A DNA stretch of 64,000 nucleotides from Paraglaciecola sp. T6c (lineage in GTDB: Bacteria; Pseudomonadota; Gammaproteobacteria; Enterobacterales; Alteromonadaceae), in assembly GCF_000014225.1 (NCBI RefSeq), contig NC_008228.1, positions 5,084,001-5,148,000 on the forward strand, in the 5' to 3' direction. The position numbers and the translations under genes are program-made. The notes under the pieces were generated by a model that was not told the DNA's origin, did no database searches, and saw nothing but the letters and a program-made list of their open reading frames with translations. Each line of letters opens with the position of its first letter. The stretch's first letter is position 1. Below, one piece after another: positions 49,104-58,332 of the stretch.

Positions 49104-50528
49104 TTAAGCGCGACGCTTTCTTGCGCGTAAGAATACCAACAAAGATAACGCGAAGATACCAAGTCCAGCAGGTGCAGATACCGCCTGAGGGTCGTCAACG
49201 AATTCGGTAATTGCATTTTGGTTCATGTTAATTGTGCCAGCTGCATCAAAGGTCAATGCGGTTACAAATGCATTGGGATCCGTTGGATCTACCATTTCTG
49301 AAGTCTCAATACCAAGAATACGGAAACGGTCAACCGCGGTGGTGAAGTCAAACGTTACACCTCCAAGCAAATCTTCCCCAGTATCGTACCAATCCATCAA
49401 GGCGGCATCCCACAACCAAAGGTCATAAACATCATCGCCAAAACCAGTAGGTAACATAACCGAGGTAATGCTAGGGCCGCTATTGACGATATAGTCATAA
49501 CCAACCGCTACATCTGGGTCGATGAAAATCGGTGTTTCAGGCTCGATAATAACGAATTCAAAGTTGTAGTCAGTTGGTGTTTCAGGATTAATTACTGGAA
49601 TAAGCGGGTTTTCAGCGTTGTCACCCGGTAATTCACCATCACGAATGGCAAATTTCCAAATACCCGCAGTACCTGTGTTGCTGTCAGCTGTATCTAAGTT
49701 TACGACTTCACCAGTGCGTGAACCTGGAAGTGTGAAGAAGTTTACGCCATCACCAGCATCATAACCCGCTTGAGCAGGTGTACCACCAAGGCCGTTCTCA
49801 CCGTCTGATGCATCACCGGTGGTCCAGTTAATGTCTTCATAACGGAACTCCACATCGAAGTTGCCAGCACCAGTGTCAGCACGGTCAATCAGAACTAACT
49901 GAAAGGTATTCGTTAGCGAGCTATCTTCATTGAAAAAGCCAACACTGTCCCATGTAATCACCATGGTTTCAGCATTCGGCGAGCCAATAAATACGTCACC
50001 ACAGTCGTCACAACCTGTGTCTACATCAGCCCAAAAGGGGGCAATCATAGCAATCGTATTTAAATCAGCGGGCATTGGAATATCATCATTTTCGGTTGTG
50101 GTAAATGCTGAATTAGTTTGCGCTTGAGGCATCTCAATACAGTCTACTTCACATCCGCCGCCGTCATTGTCATTGTCATTGTCATTGTCATTGTCACCAA
50201 AGCGAGTAATGGGAAATTCCTCTGGCGTAAAAGAGCTCACGGCGCCATTGAAGCTAATATTGCCATTATTGTTTACGTAGAAGGAATCGTGAGTACGACC
50301 GAAAAAGTTAACGCCCGAGTCAAAACCTAAGCCTTCATAATCGTTGAAGAAAATTTCTCCGCTTGATCCATCATCATTTTTTTCTAGTGCTATTTGGCCA
50401 AAACCTGACTCACCTGCACCCTCCCAACCTTCCAGTAACACACTTGCGTTTGCCGAGAGAGAGGAAATACTGGTTGCCATAACACCACTGAGGGTAACGG
50501 CCTTTACTAACTTCTTGAAATCAAACAT
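49104..50528 (-). CDS. secreted NIDO-domain protein with PEP-CTERM-like sorting signal
   Basis: A 474-residue acidic exported protein: signal peptide (1-28), then a nidogen-like (NIDO) region with IAMIAPFWADVDTGCDDCGDV and ITWDSVGFFNEDSSLTNTFQLVLIDR (about 155-220), a Pro/Glu-rich linker, and a C-terminal VSAPAGLGIFALSLLVFLR followed by ARKRR. The end resembles a PEP-CTERM signal (short motif, one helix, Arg-rich tail), recognised by exosortase, with SAPA in place of the usual PEP. Residues 112-122 are an Asp-Asn repeat. Likely a surface or matrix protein. No exosortase gene is in the window. Confidence 0.82.
   Translation of the reverse strand: MFDFKKLVKAVTLSGVMATSISSLSANASVLLEGWEGAGESGFGQIALEKNDDGSSGEIFFNDYEGLGFDSGVNFFGRTHDSFYVNNNGNISFNGAVSSFTPEEFPITRFGDNDNDNDNDNDGGGCEVDCIEMPQAQTNSAFTTTENDDIPMPADLNTIAMIAPFWADVDTGCDDCGDVFIGSPNAETMVITWDSVGFFNEDSSLTNTFQLVLIDRADTGAGNFDVEFRYEDINWTTGDASDGENGLGGTPAQAGYDAGDGVNFFTLPGSRTGEVVNLDTADSNTGTAGIWKFAIRDGELPGDNAENPLIPVINPETPTDYNFEFVIIEPETPIFIDPDVAVGYDYIVNSGPSITSVMLPTGFGDDVYDLWLWDAALMDWYDTGEDLLGGVTFDFTTAVDRFRILGIETSEMVDPTDPNAFVTALTFDAAGTINMNQNAITEFVDDPQAVSAPAGLGIFALSLLVFLRARKRRA
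50163..50196 (+). repeat. hexanucleotide tandem repeat GTCATT
   Basis: Five full copies of GTCATT followed by GTCA, inside the NIDO-protein gene. Read on the coding strand it encodes alternating Asp-Asn. Copy-number change by slippage would lengthen or shorten the protein in frame, in steps of two residues, without frameshift. Confidence 0.92.
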
Positions 50529-50727
50529 TTATTACATCCTTTTGTTTACACCGAAATCATTCAGAGGTGCGCAAAAGCAATTACTAGACCACAAGATAAA
50601 ATCTGATGAAAAACATGTAGTTATCATGAATAACGGGAGTTAGTAGATTCGAAATGTAAAATTATTTGACAGTTATCGCAAAATGTGAGGTTAATTAAAT
50701 ACTCTTTGAGCAGGATTTAGGCAACAG

Positions 50728-50754
50728 GAAAAGCCAAGACGAGTGCTTGGCTTT
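50728..50754 (-). terminator. possible terminator after ndh
   Basis: Read leftward, a nine-base stem AAAGCCAAG / CTTGGCTTT with a seven-base loop, followed by TTCC, begins 17 bases after the ndh stop codon. The T-tract is short. Confidence 0.55.
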
Positions 50755-50770
50755 AGTAACTCATTGACGG

Positions 50771-52063
50771 TTAATGTAATTTCAGTTTTGGCCCAACAAA
50801 TTTGCTCACTCTGCGACTCAGCATGGTTAGGGTTGCTTTTAACCATCCATGCACTGCGAACTGGTGCATACTGTAGAGTGAGGTGTACACCAAGCGCGCT
50901 AGCTTACCTTCCACAAACATGCTGCTGTTAGACAGGTTACCCATTAAGCTGCCTACTGTGCTGTACTTACTCAAGTGAACAAGCGAACCATAATCACTAT
51001 ATTGATAGTTTTCAAACTCCTTACCTTGGAGTTGATTAACTATATTTTTGTACACTGTCGATGCCATTTGATGAGCAGATTGCGCTCGAGGGGGTACCCA
51101 AGTACCGTCTTCTTGCTGAAACGCACAGCAGTCACCTAGCACGTATATGTCTTGGTGGTTCTTAGCCCTTAACTGCGGATCGACCAAAATTTGTTGCGCG
51201 CGATTGGTTTCAAACATATCGAGCTCTTTAATCAGATTAGGCGCTTTAACACCTGCTGCCCATACCATTAAATCTGCTTCGATGAGTTCGTCATCAGCAG
51301 TGACAAATCCATTTTTCTCAGCCCTTGTCACTTTTGTATCTTCATACAGCTTTACGCCAATTTTTTGTAACGCGTTTTTGGCTGCATAGGCGATGCGCTC
51401 CGGCAGTGCTGGCAATATTCTGGGGCCCGCTTCAATGATCGAGATCTCTAGGCGCTGGGCCGACATGGCAGGCATACCATAAGCCCGGGATAAATTTGCA
51501 ACATGATGTAATTGTGCTGCTAACTCAGTACCCGTTGCGCCAGCTCCGACAATCGATACTCGTAGCATCGATTGTTGAGTATTGGGCTGGTTGACCTTCA
51601 GCATTTGGTTGAGCAACGCACGATGAAAACGCTCAGCTTGCTCTAAAGAATCCAAGAAATAGCTGTGCTCTTTCACGCCTGGCGTACCAAAGTCATTACT
51701 CACACTTCCAACCGCTAATACGAGTATGTCGTACTCAATACTGCGCTCAGGCAGGATCAGCTGGCCTTCTTCATCATAAAGTGCGTCCAGCGCTATCGAT
51801 TTATTTTGCTCATCGATACCTTTCAATGTGCCTTGCTGAAATTCATATTTAAGACGACTAGCATGAATGCGATAATCCACTCCATCGGAGTTTTTATCGA
51901 TAATGCCAGCCGCCACTTCGTGTAAAAGTGGCTTCCAAACATGTGTTCTGACCTTATCGACCAAGACCAGCTCCACAGCTGCGTGCTTACGACAATAGCG
52001 GCTTAGTTGAGCAACTAACTCAAGACCACCCGCCCCGCCGCCTACAACGACTATTCGTTTCAT
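50771..52063 (-). CDS. ndh: type II NADH:quinone dehydrogenase
   Basis: Single-subunit, non-proton-pumping FAD enzyme that passes electrons from NADH to quinone at the inner membrane. The 430-residue protein resembles E. coli Ndh (434) along its length: FAD motif VVVGGGAGGLELVAQL at the N-terminus, WKPLLHEVAAG, NADH motif VGAGATGTELAAQL, LMVWAAGVKAPN, DIYVLGDCCAF and a C-terminal amphipathic stretch ending LKLH that likely anchors it to the membrane. Confidence 0.95.
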   Translation of the reverse strand: MKRIVVVGGGAGGLELVAQLSRYCRKHAAVELVLVDKVRTHVWKPLLHEVAAGIIDKNSDGVDYRIHASRLKYEFQQGTLKGIDEQNKSIALDALYDEEGQLILPERSIEYDILVLAVGSVSNDFGTPGVKEHSYFLDSLEQAERFHRALLNQMLKVNQPNTQQSMLRVSIVGAGATGTELAAQLHHVANLSRAYGMPAMSAQRLEISIIEAGPRILPALPERIAYAAKNALQKIGVKLYEDTKVTRAEKNGFVTADDELIEADLMVWAAGVKAPNLIKELDMFETNRAQQILVDPQLRAKNHQDIYVLGDCCAFQQEDGTWVPPRAQSAHQMASTVYKNIVNQLQGKEFENYQYSDYGSLVHLSKYSTVGSLMGNLSNSSMFVEGKLARLVYTSLYSMHQFAVHGWLKATLTMLSRRVSKFVGPKLKLH

Positions 52064-52551
52064 AAAAATTACCTTTTAAAGTTGCGATAGAATAGGGTTT
52101 AACCTTGCCATGGGCTGAAGACATGAAAAACAGCGAAGAAGATTGGAATAAGCAGCTGGTGGAACAAGCAGCGAAGAATTGGCTAAGGAAAGATACAGAA
52201 TCATCAGTTGTGATTAAACATCTGATTTTAAATGAATAAAGGGTATCAAAAATGAACAGAGAAGAGGTAAGCAAGTACACACTAACTCTTTGCTGTATGG
52301 CGAAAAAATAACTGTTCATCGAAGACGAAATGATGGCGCTCAGAGCGTATATCGGCCGGAAAATGTTGGTGCGCTTAGTGATAACGGCCCAAACAGCGCC
52401 CTTATCATTCACAGATAGCCTGACTCGAAAAAAAGTAAGCAGCAGCGGCGCTAACACTTTGTACACAGTAAACTCCAAGTGAAGCAGGGCCCAAGTTGTG
52501 AGCCCTGATCATATTTATAAAAAGCGCTAATCTAATAGGCTATTGAAATAG
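52064..52551. other. gene-free stretch between ndh and proA
   Basis: About 490 bases with no supported gene. Short open frames exist on the + strand (52123-52239, 38 codons; 52252-52311, 19 codons; and an ATG-less frame reading into about 52416) but lack ribosome-binding sites and known families. A minus-strand frame at 52020-52478 overlaps ndh and looks spurious. Could be decayed coding DNA; I cannot name the ancestor. Confidence 0.45.
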
Positions 52552-53802
52552 CTACCCGCGTACTTCACCATCACCCAACACAATAAATTTTTGAGTGGTT
52601 AGCGACTCAGCGCCCATTGGTCCGTAAGCGTGTAATTTACTTGTCGATATACCAATTTCTGCGCCTAAGCCTAATTCGCCGCCATCCGAGAAACGCGACG
52701 AGGCGTTAGCCATCACCACGGCTGAATTCAAAGTACGAATAAACTGCTGTGCTCGGCTGAAGTCTTGTGTGGCAATCACCTCTGTATGCCCTGAACTGTA
52801 TGTTTCAATATGCTCAATCGCAGTATCAAAATCATCTACTATACGCACTGCGATTTCCATCGCTAAGTACTCAGCATGCCAATCATCTTGTGTAGCAAGA
52901 GATGCATTATCGAAATATTGTAGGCTTCGCTCACAGCCGTGAACCTTAACCTTATGCTCGTTAAATAACGCTTTCACCTTCGGCATAAACGTTGGAGCGA
53001 TATCTTGATGCACTAACAAGGTCTCAAGTGAGTTACATACGCCTGTGCGCTGAGTTTTGCCGTTCTTTAGTAGATTGAGTGCCTTATTTTCATCAGCGGC
53101 ATCATCCACATATAAATGACACACGCCCTTGTAATGCTGAATCACAGGTATTCTGCTATTTTCGCTTACAAATCTAATCAGACCTTCACCACCCCGTGGA
53201 ATAATCAAATCAATATCTTCGTTAAGGGTCATCAGTTCATTCATGACTGCGCGGTCAGGATTTGGCACAACAACCACTGCAGCGGGGTCAATTTCGTGCT
53301 TCTCTAAGGCGTAACTGATACACGCGGCAAGCGCCAAGTTCGAATGTAGGGCTTCTTTTCCGCCGCGTAATACAACGGCGTTACCGGCTTTTAAGCATAA
53401 CGCTGCGGCATCAATAGTCACATTCGGGCGAGACTCGTAAATCATAGCGATCACGCCTAAGGGAATACGCATTCGCCCTACTTGAATGCCGCTCGGCATT
53501 TGTTGCATATGGTCAATACTGCCCACGGGGTCTGCTTGCGCTGCGATATCAAAAACCGCATTTGCAATACCTTGGATACGCTGCGGCGTCAGTAATAAAC
53601 GATCAAGCATGGCATCGTCCAAATTGTTATCTCGCCCGGCTGCTAAATCTTTTTCATTGGCTACAATAATGGTTTCAGTTTGGCCCAACATCCGCTCTGC
53701 GATGTCTTTTAGCAGTGTTTCTTTTTGAGTGGCAGACAGTTTAGCTACCTGACGCGAGGCAATACGTGCCGCTTTGGCCGCTTGAGCGATTGAAAATTCC
53801 AT
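52552..53802 (-). CDS. proA: gamma-glutamyl phosphate reductase
   Basis: Second enzyme of proline synthesis: NADPH-dependent reduction of glutamyl 5-phosphate to the semialdehyde. The 416-residue protein is of the aldehyde dehydrogenase superfamily, with the catalytic cysteine in RTGVCNSLETLL (about residue 255), ESRPNVTIDAAALCLKAGNAV and DGGELGLGAEIGISTSKLHAYGP. It lies 48 bases downstream of proB on the same strand, forming the proBA operon. Confidence 0.96.
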   Translation of the reverse strand: MEFSIAQAAKAARIASRQVAKLSATQKETLLKDIAERMLGQTETIIVANEKDLAAGRDNNLDDAMLDRLLLTPQRIQGIANAVFDIAAQADPVGSIDHMQQMPSGIQVGRMRIPLGVIAMIYESRPNVTIDAAALCLKAGNAVVLRGGKEALHSNLALAACISYALEKHEIDPAAVVVVPNPDRAVMNELMTLNEDIDLIIPRGGEGLIRFVSENSRIPVIQHYKGVCHLYVDDAADENKALNLLKNGKTQRTGVCNSLETLLVHQDIAPTFMPKVKALFNEHKVKVHGCERSLQYFDNASLATQDDWHAEYLAMEIAVRIVDDFDTAIEHIETYSSGHTEVIATQDFSRAQQFIRTLNSAVVMANASSRFSDGGELGLGAEIGISTSKLHAYGPMGAESLTTQKFIVLGDGEVRG

Positions 53803-53850
53803 TCTTAAACACCTTTTAAATTGATAACAAACTTCATTGAACCGCGATAG

Positions 53851-54948
53851 CTAGAGTAAAACCAAATCGTCACGATGAATGGCAACCTCACCCGATGAAT
53901 AACCTAGAATAGGTTCGATTCTATCGCTTCGTTGCCCCTTTATTTGCTGCAACTCACTATTGCCATATAGGGAAAGGCCTTTCCCTATTATCTGGTCTTT
54001 GAACCGAATATCAACCGCTTCACCGGGTTTAAACGCCCCTAAGACACTGGTAATACCTGAAGGAAGCAGCGAAGCGCCTTTATGGATCAGCGCCTTCTGA
54101 GCACCCTCATCAATGACTAACGTACCTTTTGAGCGCAACGTATGCCGTAACCACTGATTACGAGCACCGTCTTGGTTTTTCATGGGCAAGAATAACGTTC
54201 CCGGCTGCCGCCCTTGAGCAAGTTGCTCAAACACATCTGGATTGCGACCATTGACGATTAACGTTTGAATCCCACTTTTAGCACACTTCTCGGCGGCCTG
54301 AATTTTGGTGCGCATGCCTCCAGTACCCACACTTGTACCGGCTCCACCGGCTAAGTCATGAATACTTTGATCAATCTCATGTACCGTCGGAATGAACTTG
54401 GCAAGTGGGTTTTGCCTTGGGTCTGCTTCATACAAGCCATCAATATCAGAACAAATAATCAAAGTATCAGCTTGGGCAACTAACGCGGTATAAGCCGCTA
54501 AGTTATCATTGTCGCCTACTTTTAATTCATTAATAGCAACCGTGTCGTTTTCATTCACGATTGGTAGCGCATTGTTACGCAGCAGTTCTCGTAACGTGTT
54601 TTTGATATTGACGTAGCGAGTGCGATTATGCAGATCATCAGACGTCAGCAAGATTTGTGCGCAGTCGAAATCAAATAAACGCGCCCAATTCGCCATCATA
54701 TGCGTTTGCCCAATCGCAGCCATCGCCTGCTTTTCAGCGATCGATGGGTGATGTTTATAGCCAATTTTACCGCGTCCAGCTGCAACACTACCTGAAGAGA
54801 CTAAAATCACCTCTTTCCCCTGAGCGCGGCTGGTCACAATAAATTGCGCTATGGGTAACAAGTATTTACTACTACACGCTTTGCCGTCAGGGGCGATAAG
54901 GGCACTACCGACTTTGATAACGGCCCGTTGCCACGAGAGTTGTGACAT
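53851..54948 (-). CDS. proB: glutamate 5-kinase
   Basis: First, feedback-regulated step of proline synthesis: phosphorylates glutamate. The 365-residue protein has an amino acid kinase domain (VIKVGSALI at the N-terminus, SSGSVAAGRGKIG, VNENDTVA, GTGGMRTKI) and a C-terminal PUA domain (about 280-365), the two-domain form seen in E. coli. It is the first gene of proBA. Confidence 0.96.
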   Translation of the reverse strand: MSQLSWQRAVIKVGSALIAPDGKACSSKYLLPIAQFIVTSRAQGKEVILVSSGSVAAGRGKIGYKHHPSIAEKQAMAAIGQTHMMANWARLFDFDCAQILLTSDDLHNRTRYVNIKNTLRELLRNNALPIVNENDTVAINELKVGDNDNLAAYTALVAQADTLIICSDIDGLYEADPRQNPLAKFIPTVHEIDQSIHDLAGGAGTSVGTGGMRTKIQAAEKCAKSGIQTLIVNGRNPDVFEQLAQGRQPGTLFLPMKNQDGARNQWLRHTLRSKGTLVIDEGAQKALIHKGASLLPSGITSVLGAFKPGEAVDIRFKDQIIGKGLSLYGNSELQQIKGQRSDRIEPILGYSSGEVAIHRDDLVLL

Positions 54949-55249
54949 GAGAAATCCTACCGAGTTAATATGCCTTTAGAGTACGACAAACCCGCCTAGA
55001 AACAAGCATTAGTCGTTATAAGCTATGGTCTTTTAGGAAGAAATTATATTTATCAGATAAACCCGCTAAAATACCAATCTCACAATTTGAAGGTAAAAGT
55101 CAGCTTATGTGTACAATTTGCTTACAATGTTATTGTGCGCGATTGTTCACGTGTTCAAGATTTGCTGATTTTTTTGTTATATTATCACCTTCGTGTTGGA
55201 AAATAATAACGAATTCAATGCAGCTCGAAATACAAAATCAGGGAATCAA
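54949..55249. other. divergent promoter region between proB and the M1 peptidase gene
   Basis: About 300 AT-rich bases that must carry both promoters. TATATT at about 55180 is a possible -10 element for the peptidase but no good -35 is seen. The 55193-55249 stretch is open in frame with the peptidase yet lacks a ribosome-binding site. No repeat or operator recognised. Confidence 0.4.
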
Positions 55250-57700
55250 ATGTTTAATAAAATAGTCACTACAGCGTTAATTTCGCTGTTATCGATCAGT
55301 GCTGCGAATGCCGCTATCGAACAAACCAAAGGCGACTTTAAAGATAAGTTCCGCCAGTTAGATGAGTCACTTCCTACGCCAAATGTATACCGAAACGCCG
55401 CTGGGCAACCGGGGCATCAATATTGGCAGCAAGCTGTAGACTACAAAATTAAAGTGCATTTAAACGAGGAAAAGCGTCGTTTAGAAGCCAGTGAAAGCAT
55501 TACTTATAAAAATAACTCGCCTGACACGTTAAGATATTTGTGGCTGCAGTTAGATCAAAATAAATTTAGAAATGACTCCATGTCAGCTATGACGACCACC
55601 TTTGGTGGTATAGGCGCTCGTGGTCCTGCTACTCAAGGCGCGACCAACAGTAAGCCTGCACAATTGAGCTTAGCCGCATTGCGACGAGACCAATTCGTGG
55701 CCGATCATGAACTTGGCTACGACATCCAAAAAGTCGTTGATTCTACTGGTTCTAAGCTGCACCACGTTATCGTCGGCACGAATATGCGTATCGATTTGGC
55801 ACAGCCTTTAGCGCCTGGAAAGTCTGTCGATTTTGCGATTGATTTTGCTTACAACATAGTGGAAGAAGATGCCGTATCGGCTCGTTCTGGTTATGAGCAC
55901 TTCCCTGATGACGAACGTGATGGCGGCAATGATATCTTCTTACTTGCCCAGTGGTTCCCACGCCTACACGCTTATACCGACTATGAAGCATGGACCAACA
56001 AAGAGTTTATTGGCCGCGGTGAATTCACTCTCGAGTTTGGTGATTATGATGTTGAAATGACCGTTCCAGCGGATCACATCGTAAGCTCTACAGGTGTGCT
56101 ACAAAATCCTAAGCAAGTACTTACTTCAACTCAGCGTAAACGTTTGAAAGAAGCTGAAACCGCAAAACGTCCTGTGTTTGTCGTAACCGCTGATGAAGCA
56201 TTGGAAAATGAAAAGGCCGGTACCAGTAAAGAAAAAACCTGGAAATTCAGTGCTCAAAACGTACGCGACTTCGCATGGGCATCATCACGTAAGTTCATGT
56301 GGGATGCCAAAGGTCATCCACAAAAAGGTTCAGAGCAGTCATTAGTCATGGCGATGTCTTTTTATCCTAAAGAAGGCGGCGATTTATGGAAGAAATATTC
56401 GACTGAATCAGTAGTGCATACATTAGATGTGTACTCTCGCTTTTCATTTGATTATCCCTACCCGACGGCGCAATCGGTCAATGGTCCTGTCGGTGGCATG
56501 GAATACCCCATGATTTCGTTTAACGGCCCGCGTACTGAATTACAGGACGACGGCAGCCGTACCTATTCTCAGGCTGAAAAGCGCTTCTTGATTGGCGTCG
56601 TTATTCACGAAGTAGGACATAACTACTTCCCAATGATTGTTAACTCAGATGAGCGTCAATGGTCATGGATGGATGAAGGGTTAAACAGCTTTTTAGATGG
56701 CGTTGCTGGTCGCGAATGGGATCCAACAATTCCTTGGGGTGTGGAGCCGCGTGATGTAGTAGGTTACATGAAATCTTCATCTCAGGTGCCTGTGATGACC
56801 CAATCTGATAGCGTATTGCACCTTGGCCCTAACGCGTATACCAAACCAGCTGTGGCCCTTAATATATTGCGTGAAACTATTCTTGGTCGTGAGCTATTTG
56901 ATTTTGCTTTTAAAGAATACGCCCAACGCTGGATGTTTAAGCGCCCAACACCGTCAGACTTTTTCCGCACCATGGAAGAAGCCAGTGGTGTTGATTTAGA
57001 TTGGTTCTGGCGTGGATGGTTTTACACCACAGATCACGTTGATATCTCCTTGGATAAGATCTCTAAACTGCGTTTAGATACCAAAAATCCAGACATCGAT
57101 TTTGATCGTCAGCGCCAAGAAGAGTTAGATAAGCCTCTGTCTTTGACCGACGAGCGTAATAAAGCCGAAGGTAAAGAGCTTTGGGTTGACAGATTCTCTG
57201 ACATTACCGACTTCTACGACGAGAATGATCGCTTCACAGTGACCAACAAAGAACGTAATAAATACAACAAATTCCTAAAAGACCTTGAGCCTTGGGAACG
57301 CACAGCATTTGATCGTGCCGTCAAAGAAGACAAAAACTATTACGTGCTTGATTTCTCAAACAAAGGTGGCTTAGTCATGCCAATCATTCTTGAGCTTACC
57401 TTTGCCGATGGCAGCAAGGAGAATCAATACATCCCAGCTGAAATCTGGCGTCGAACCCCTAAAGCGGTGAGCAAATTGATCGTGACTGACAAGGACAAAG
57501 AATTGGTTAGCGTTTCAGTCGATCCGCGTTGGGAAACCGCCGACGTTGATGTAAGCAATAATGATTACCCTCGTAAGATTATTCCTTCACGTATCGAAGC
57601 TTACAAAGCGAAGAAGAGCACTAAGAAAGTGTCTCGCGATATCATGCAAGACATCAAAACTGAGCTCAAAGGCGATGACGAAGACGAGAATGACGACTAG
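55250..57700 (+). CDS. exported M1 family metallopeptidase
   Basis: An 816-residue gluzincin. Signal peptide ends near ANA (residue 20). The N-terminal beta domain runs to about 250; the catalytic domain has PVGGMEYPMISF (the exopeptidase GxMEN-like site) and HEVGHNYF (zinc ligands His453 and His457, Glu454), then WMDEGLNSF with the third ligand. The last 250 residues are charged and end KKVSRDIMQDIKTELKGDDEDENDD. The ATG at 55250 follows CAGGGA; an upstream extension to 55193 would spoil the signal peptide. Probably a periplasmic or surface aminopeptidase. The next gene starts two bases after its stop. Confidence 0.92.
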   Translation: MFNKIVTTALISLLSISAANAAIEQTKGDFKDKFRQLDESLPTPNVYRNAAGQPGHQYWQQAVDYKIKVHLNEEKRRLEASESITYKNNSPDTLRYLWLQLDQNKFRNDSMSAMTTTFGGIGARGPATQGATNSKPAQLSLAALRRDQFVADHELGYDIQKVVDSTGSKLHHVIVGTNMRIDLAQPLAPGKSVDFAIDFAYNIVEEDAVSARSGYEHFPDDERDGGNDIFLLAQWFPRLHAYTDYEAWTNKEFIGRGEFTLEFGDYDVEMTVPADHIVSSTGVLQNPKQVLTSTQRKRLKEAETAKRPVFVVTADEALENEKAGTSKEKTWKFSAQNVRDFAWASSRKFMWDAKGHPQKGSEQSLVMAMSFYPKEGGDLWKKYSTESVVHTLDVYSRFSFDYPYPTAQSVNGPVGGMEYPMISFNGPRTELQDDGSRTYSQAEKRFLIGVVIHEVGHNYFPMIVNSDERQWSWMDEGLNSFLDGVAGREWDPTIPWGVEPRDVVGYMKSSSQVPVMTQSDSVLHLGPNAYTKPAVALNILRETILGRELFDFAFKEYAQRWMFKRPTPSDFFRTMEEASGVDLDWFWRGWFYTTDHVDISLDKISKLRLDTKNPDIDFDRQRQEELDKPLSLTDERNKAEGKELWVDRFSDITDFYDENDRFTVTNKERNKYNKFLKDLEPWERTAFDRAVKEDKNYYVLDFSNKGGLVMPIILELTFADGSKENQYIPAEIWRRTPKAVSKLIVTDKDKELVSVSVDPRWETADVDVSNNDYPRKIIPSRIEAYKAKKSTKKVSRDIMQDIKTELKGDDEDENDD

Positions 57701-57702
57701 TC

Positions 57703-58209
57703 ATGCCTAAATCGTTCATACGTACCTTAACCGCCTTGTTGCTGATAGCAACAAGTGCGGTTTTTGCACATCAACAGAAAACAGCCATTAGTACCGTTTT
57801 GTTTAATCCTCGCACTGAAAACATAGAAGTGATGCATAGGTTTAATCTGCATGACGCAGAGCATGCTGTACGGCATATTTTTGGTAAAAATGCAGACATT
57901 ATTGGATCAGCGAAAACGCAACAACAATTTAGTGATTACGTGAGCAAGCGCTTTGCTATGAGCAAAGAAAATGGCCAATCGATACCACTTAAATCCGCTG
58001 GCTTTGAAATAGAAGGCAAATTCTTCTGGGTGTATCAAGAAACAGCTGAACCCGAGCAATTGGATAACCTAGTGATTAGCCACAACGCGTTGCGTGATCT
58101 ATGGCCCAGCCAAATCAATACCATCAATGTAGAAGGTAAGGGCGATATTCAAACCCTGACTTTTGAAGATTCTATTGAGCTTTTAAAGGTTGAGTTCGAG
58201 CATCATTGA
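57703..58209 (+). CDS. exported DUF6702 family protein
   Basis: A 168-residue protein with a signal peptide ending VFA-H (about residue 22). Typical features of the family are HQQKTAISTVLFNPRTENIEVMHRFNLHDAEHAV near the N-terminus and the C-terminal FEDSIELLKVEFEHH. Function unknown. It is two bases downstream of the M1 peptidase gene, so the two are co-translated and probably act together; such pairing is a useful functional clue. A strong terminator follows. Confidence 0.82.
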   Translation: MPKSFIRTLTALLLIATSAVFAHQQKTAISTVLFNPRTENIEVMHRFNLHDAEHAVRHIFGKNADIIGSAKTQQQFSDYVSKRFAMSKENGQSIPLKSAGFEIEGKFFWVYQETAEPEQLDNLVISHNALRDLWPSQINTINVEGKGDIQTLTFEDSIELLKVEFEHH

Positions 58210-58239
58210 TTAAGTCAAACCCATAACATACCAAACACC

Positions 58240-58269
58240 AATGCCCGAAAGTTCCAACGGGCATTTTTA
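58240..58269 (+). terminator. intrinsic terminator after the M1/DUF6702 operon
   Basis: An eight-base stem AATGCCCG (58240-58247) / CGGGCATT (58258-58265) with a ten-base loop runs into a T-tract. Confidence 0.88.
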
Positions 58270-58332
58270 TATCTCACCAAATACATTTCCCGTGTATTCT
58301 ATAAACAATTACCTACATTCTAAGAGACATCA

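Noticed and set aside
52321..52416. Stretch reading ENVGALSDNGP, vaguely like an IS3 transposase core
   Set aside because: Too short, no DDE context, no terminal inverted repeats or target duplication visible; similarity is probably chance.
52020..52478. 152-codon minus-strand frame upstream of ndh
   Set aside because: It runs into ndh in another frame, and its Ser/Phe-rich sequence looks like antisense noise.
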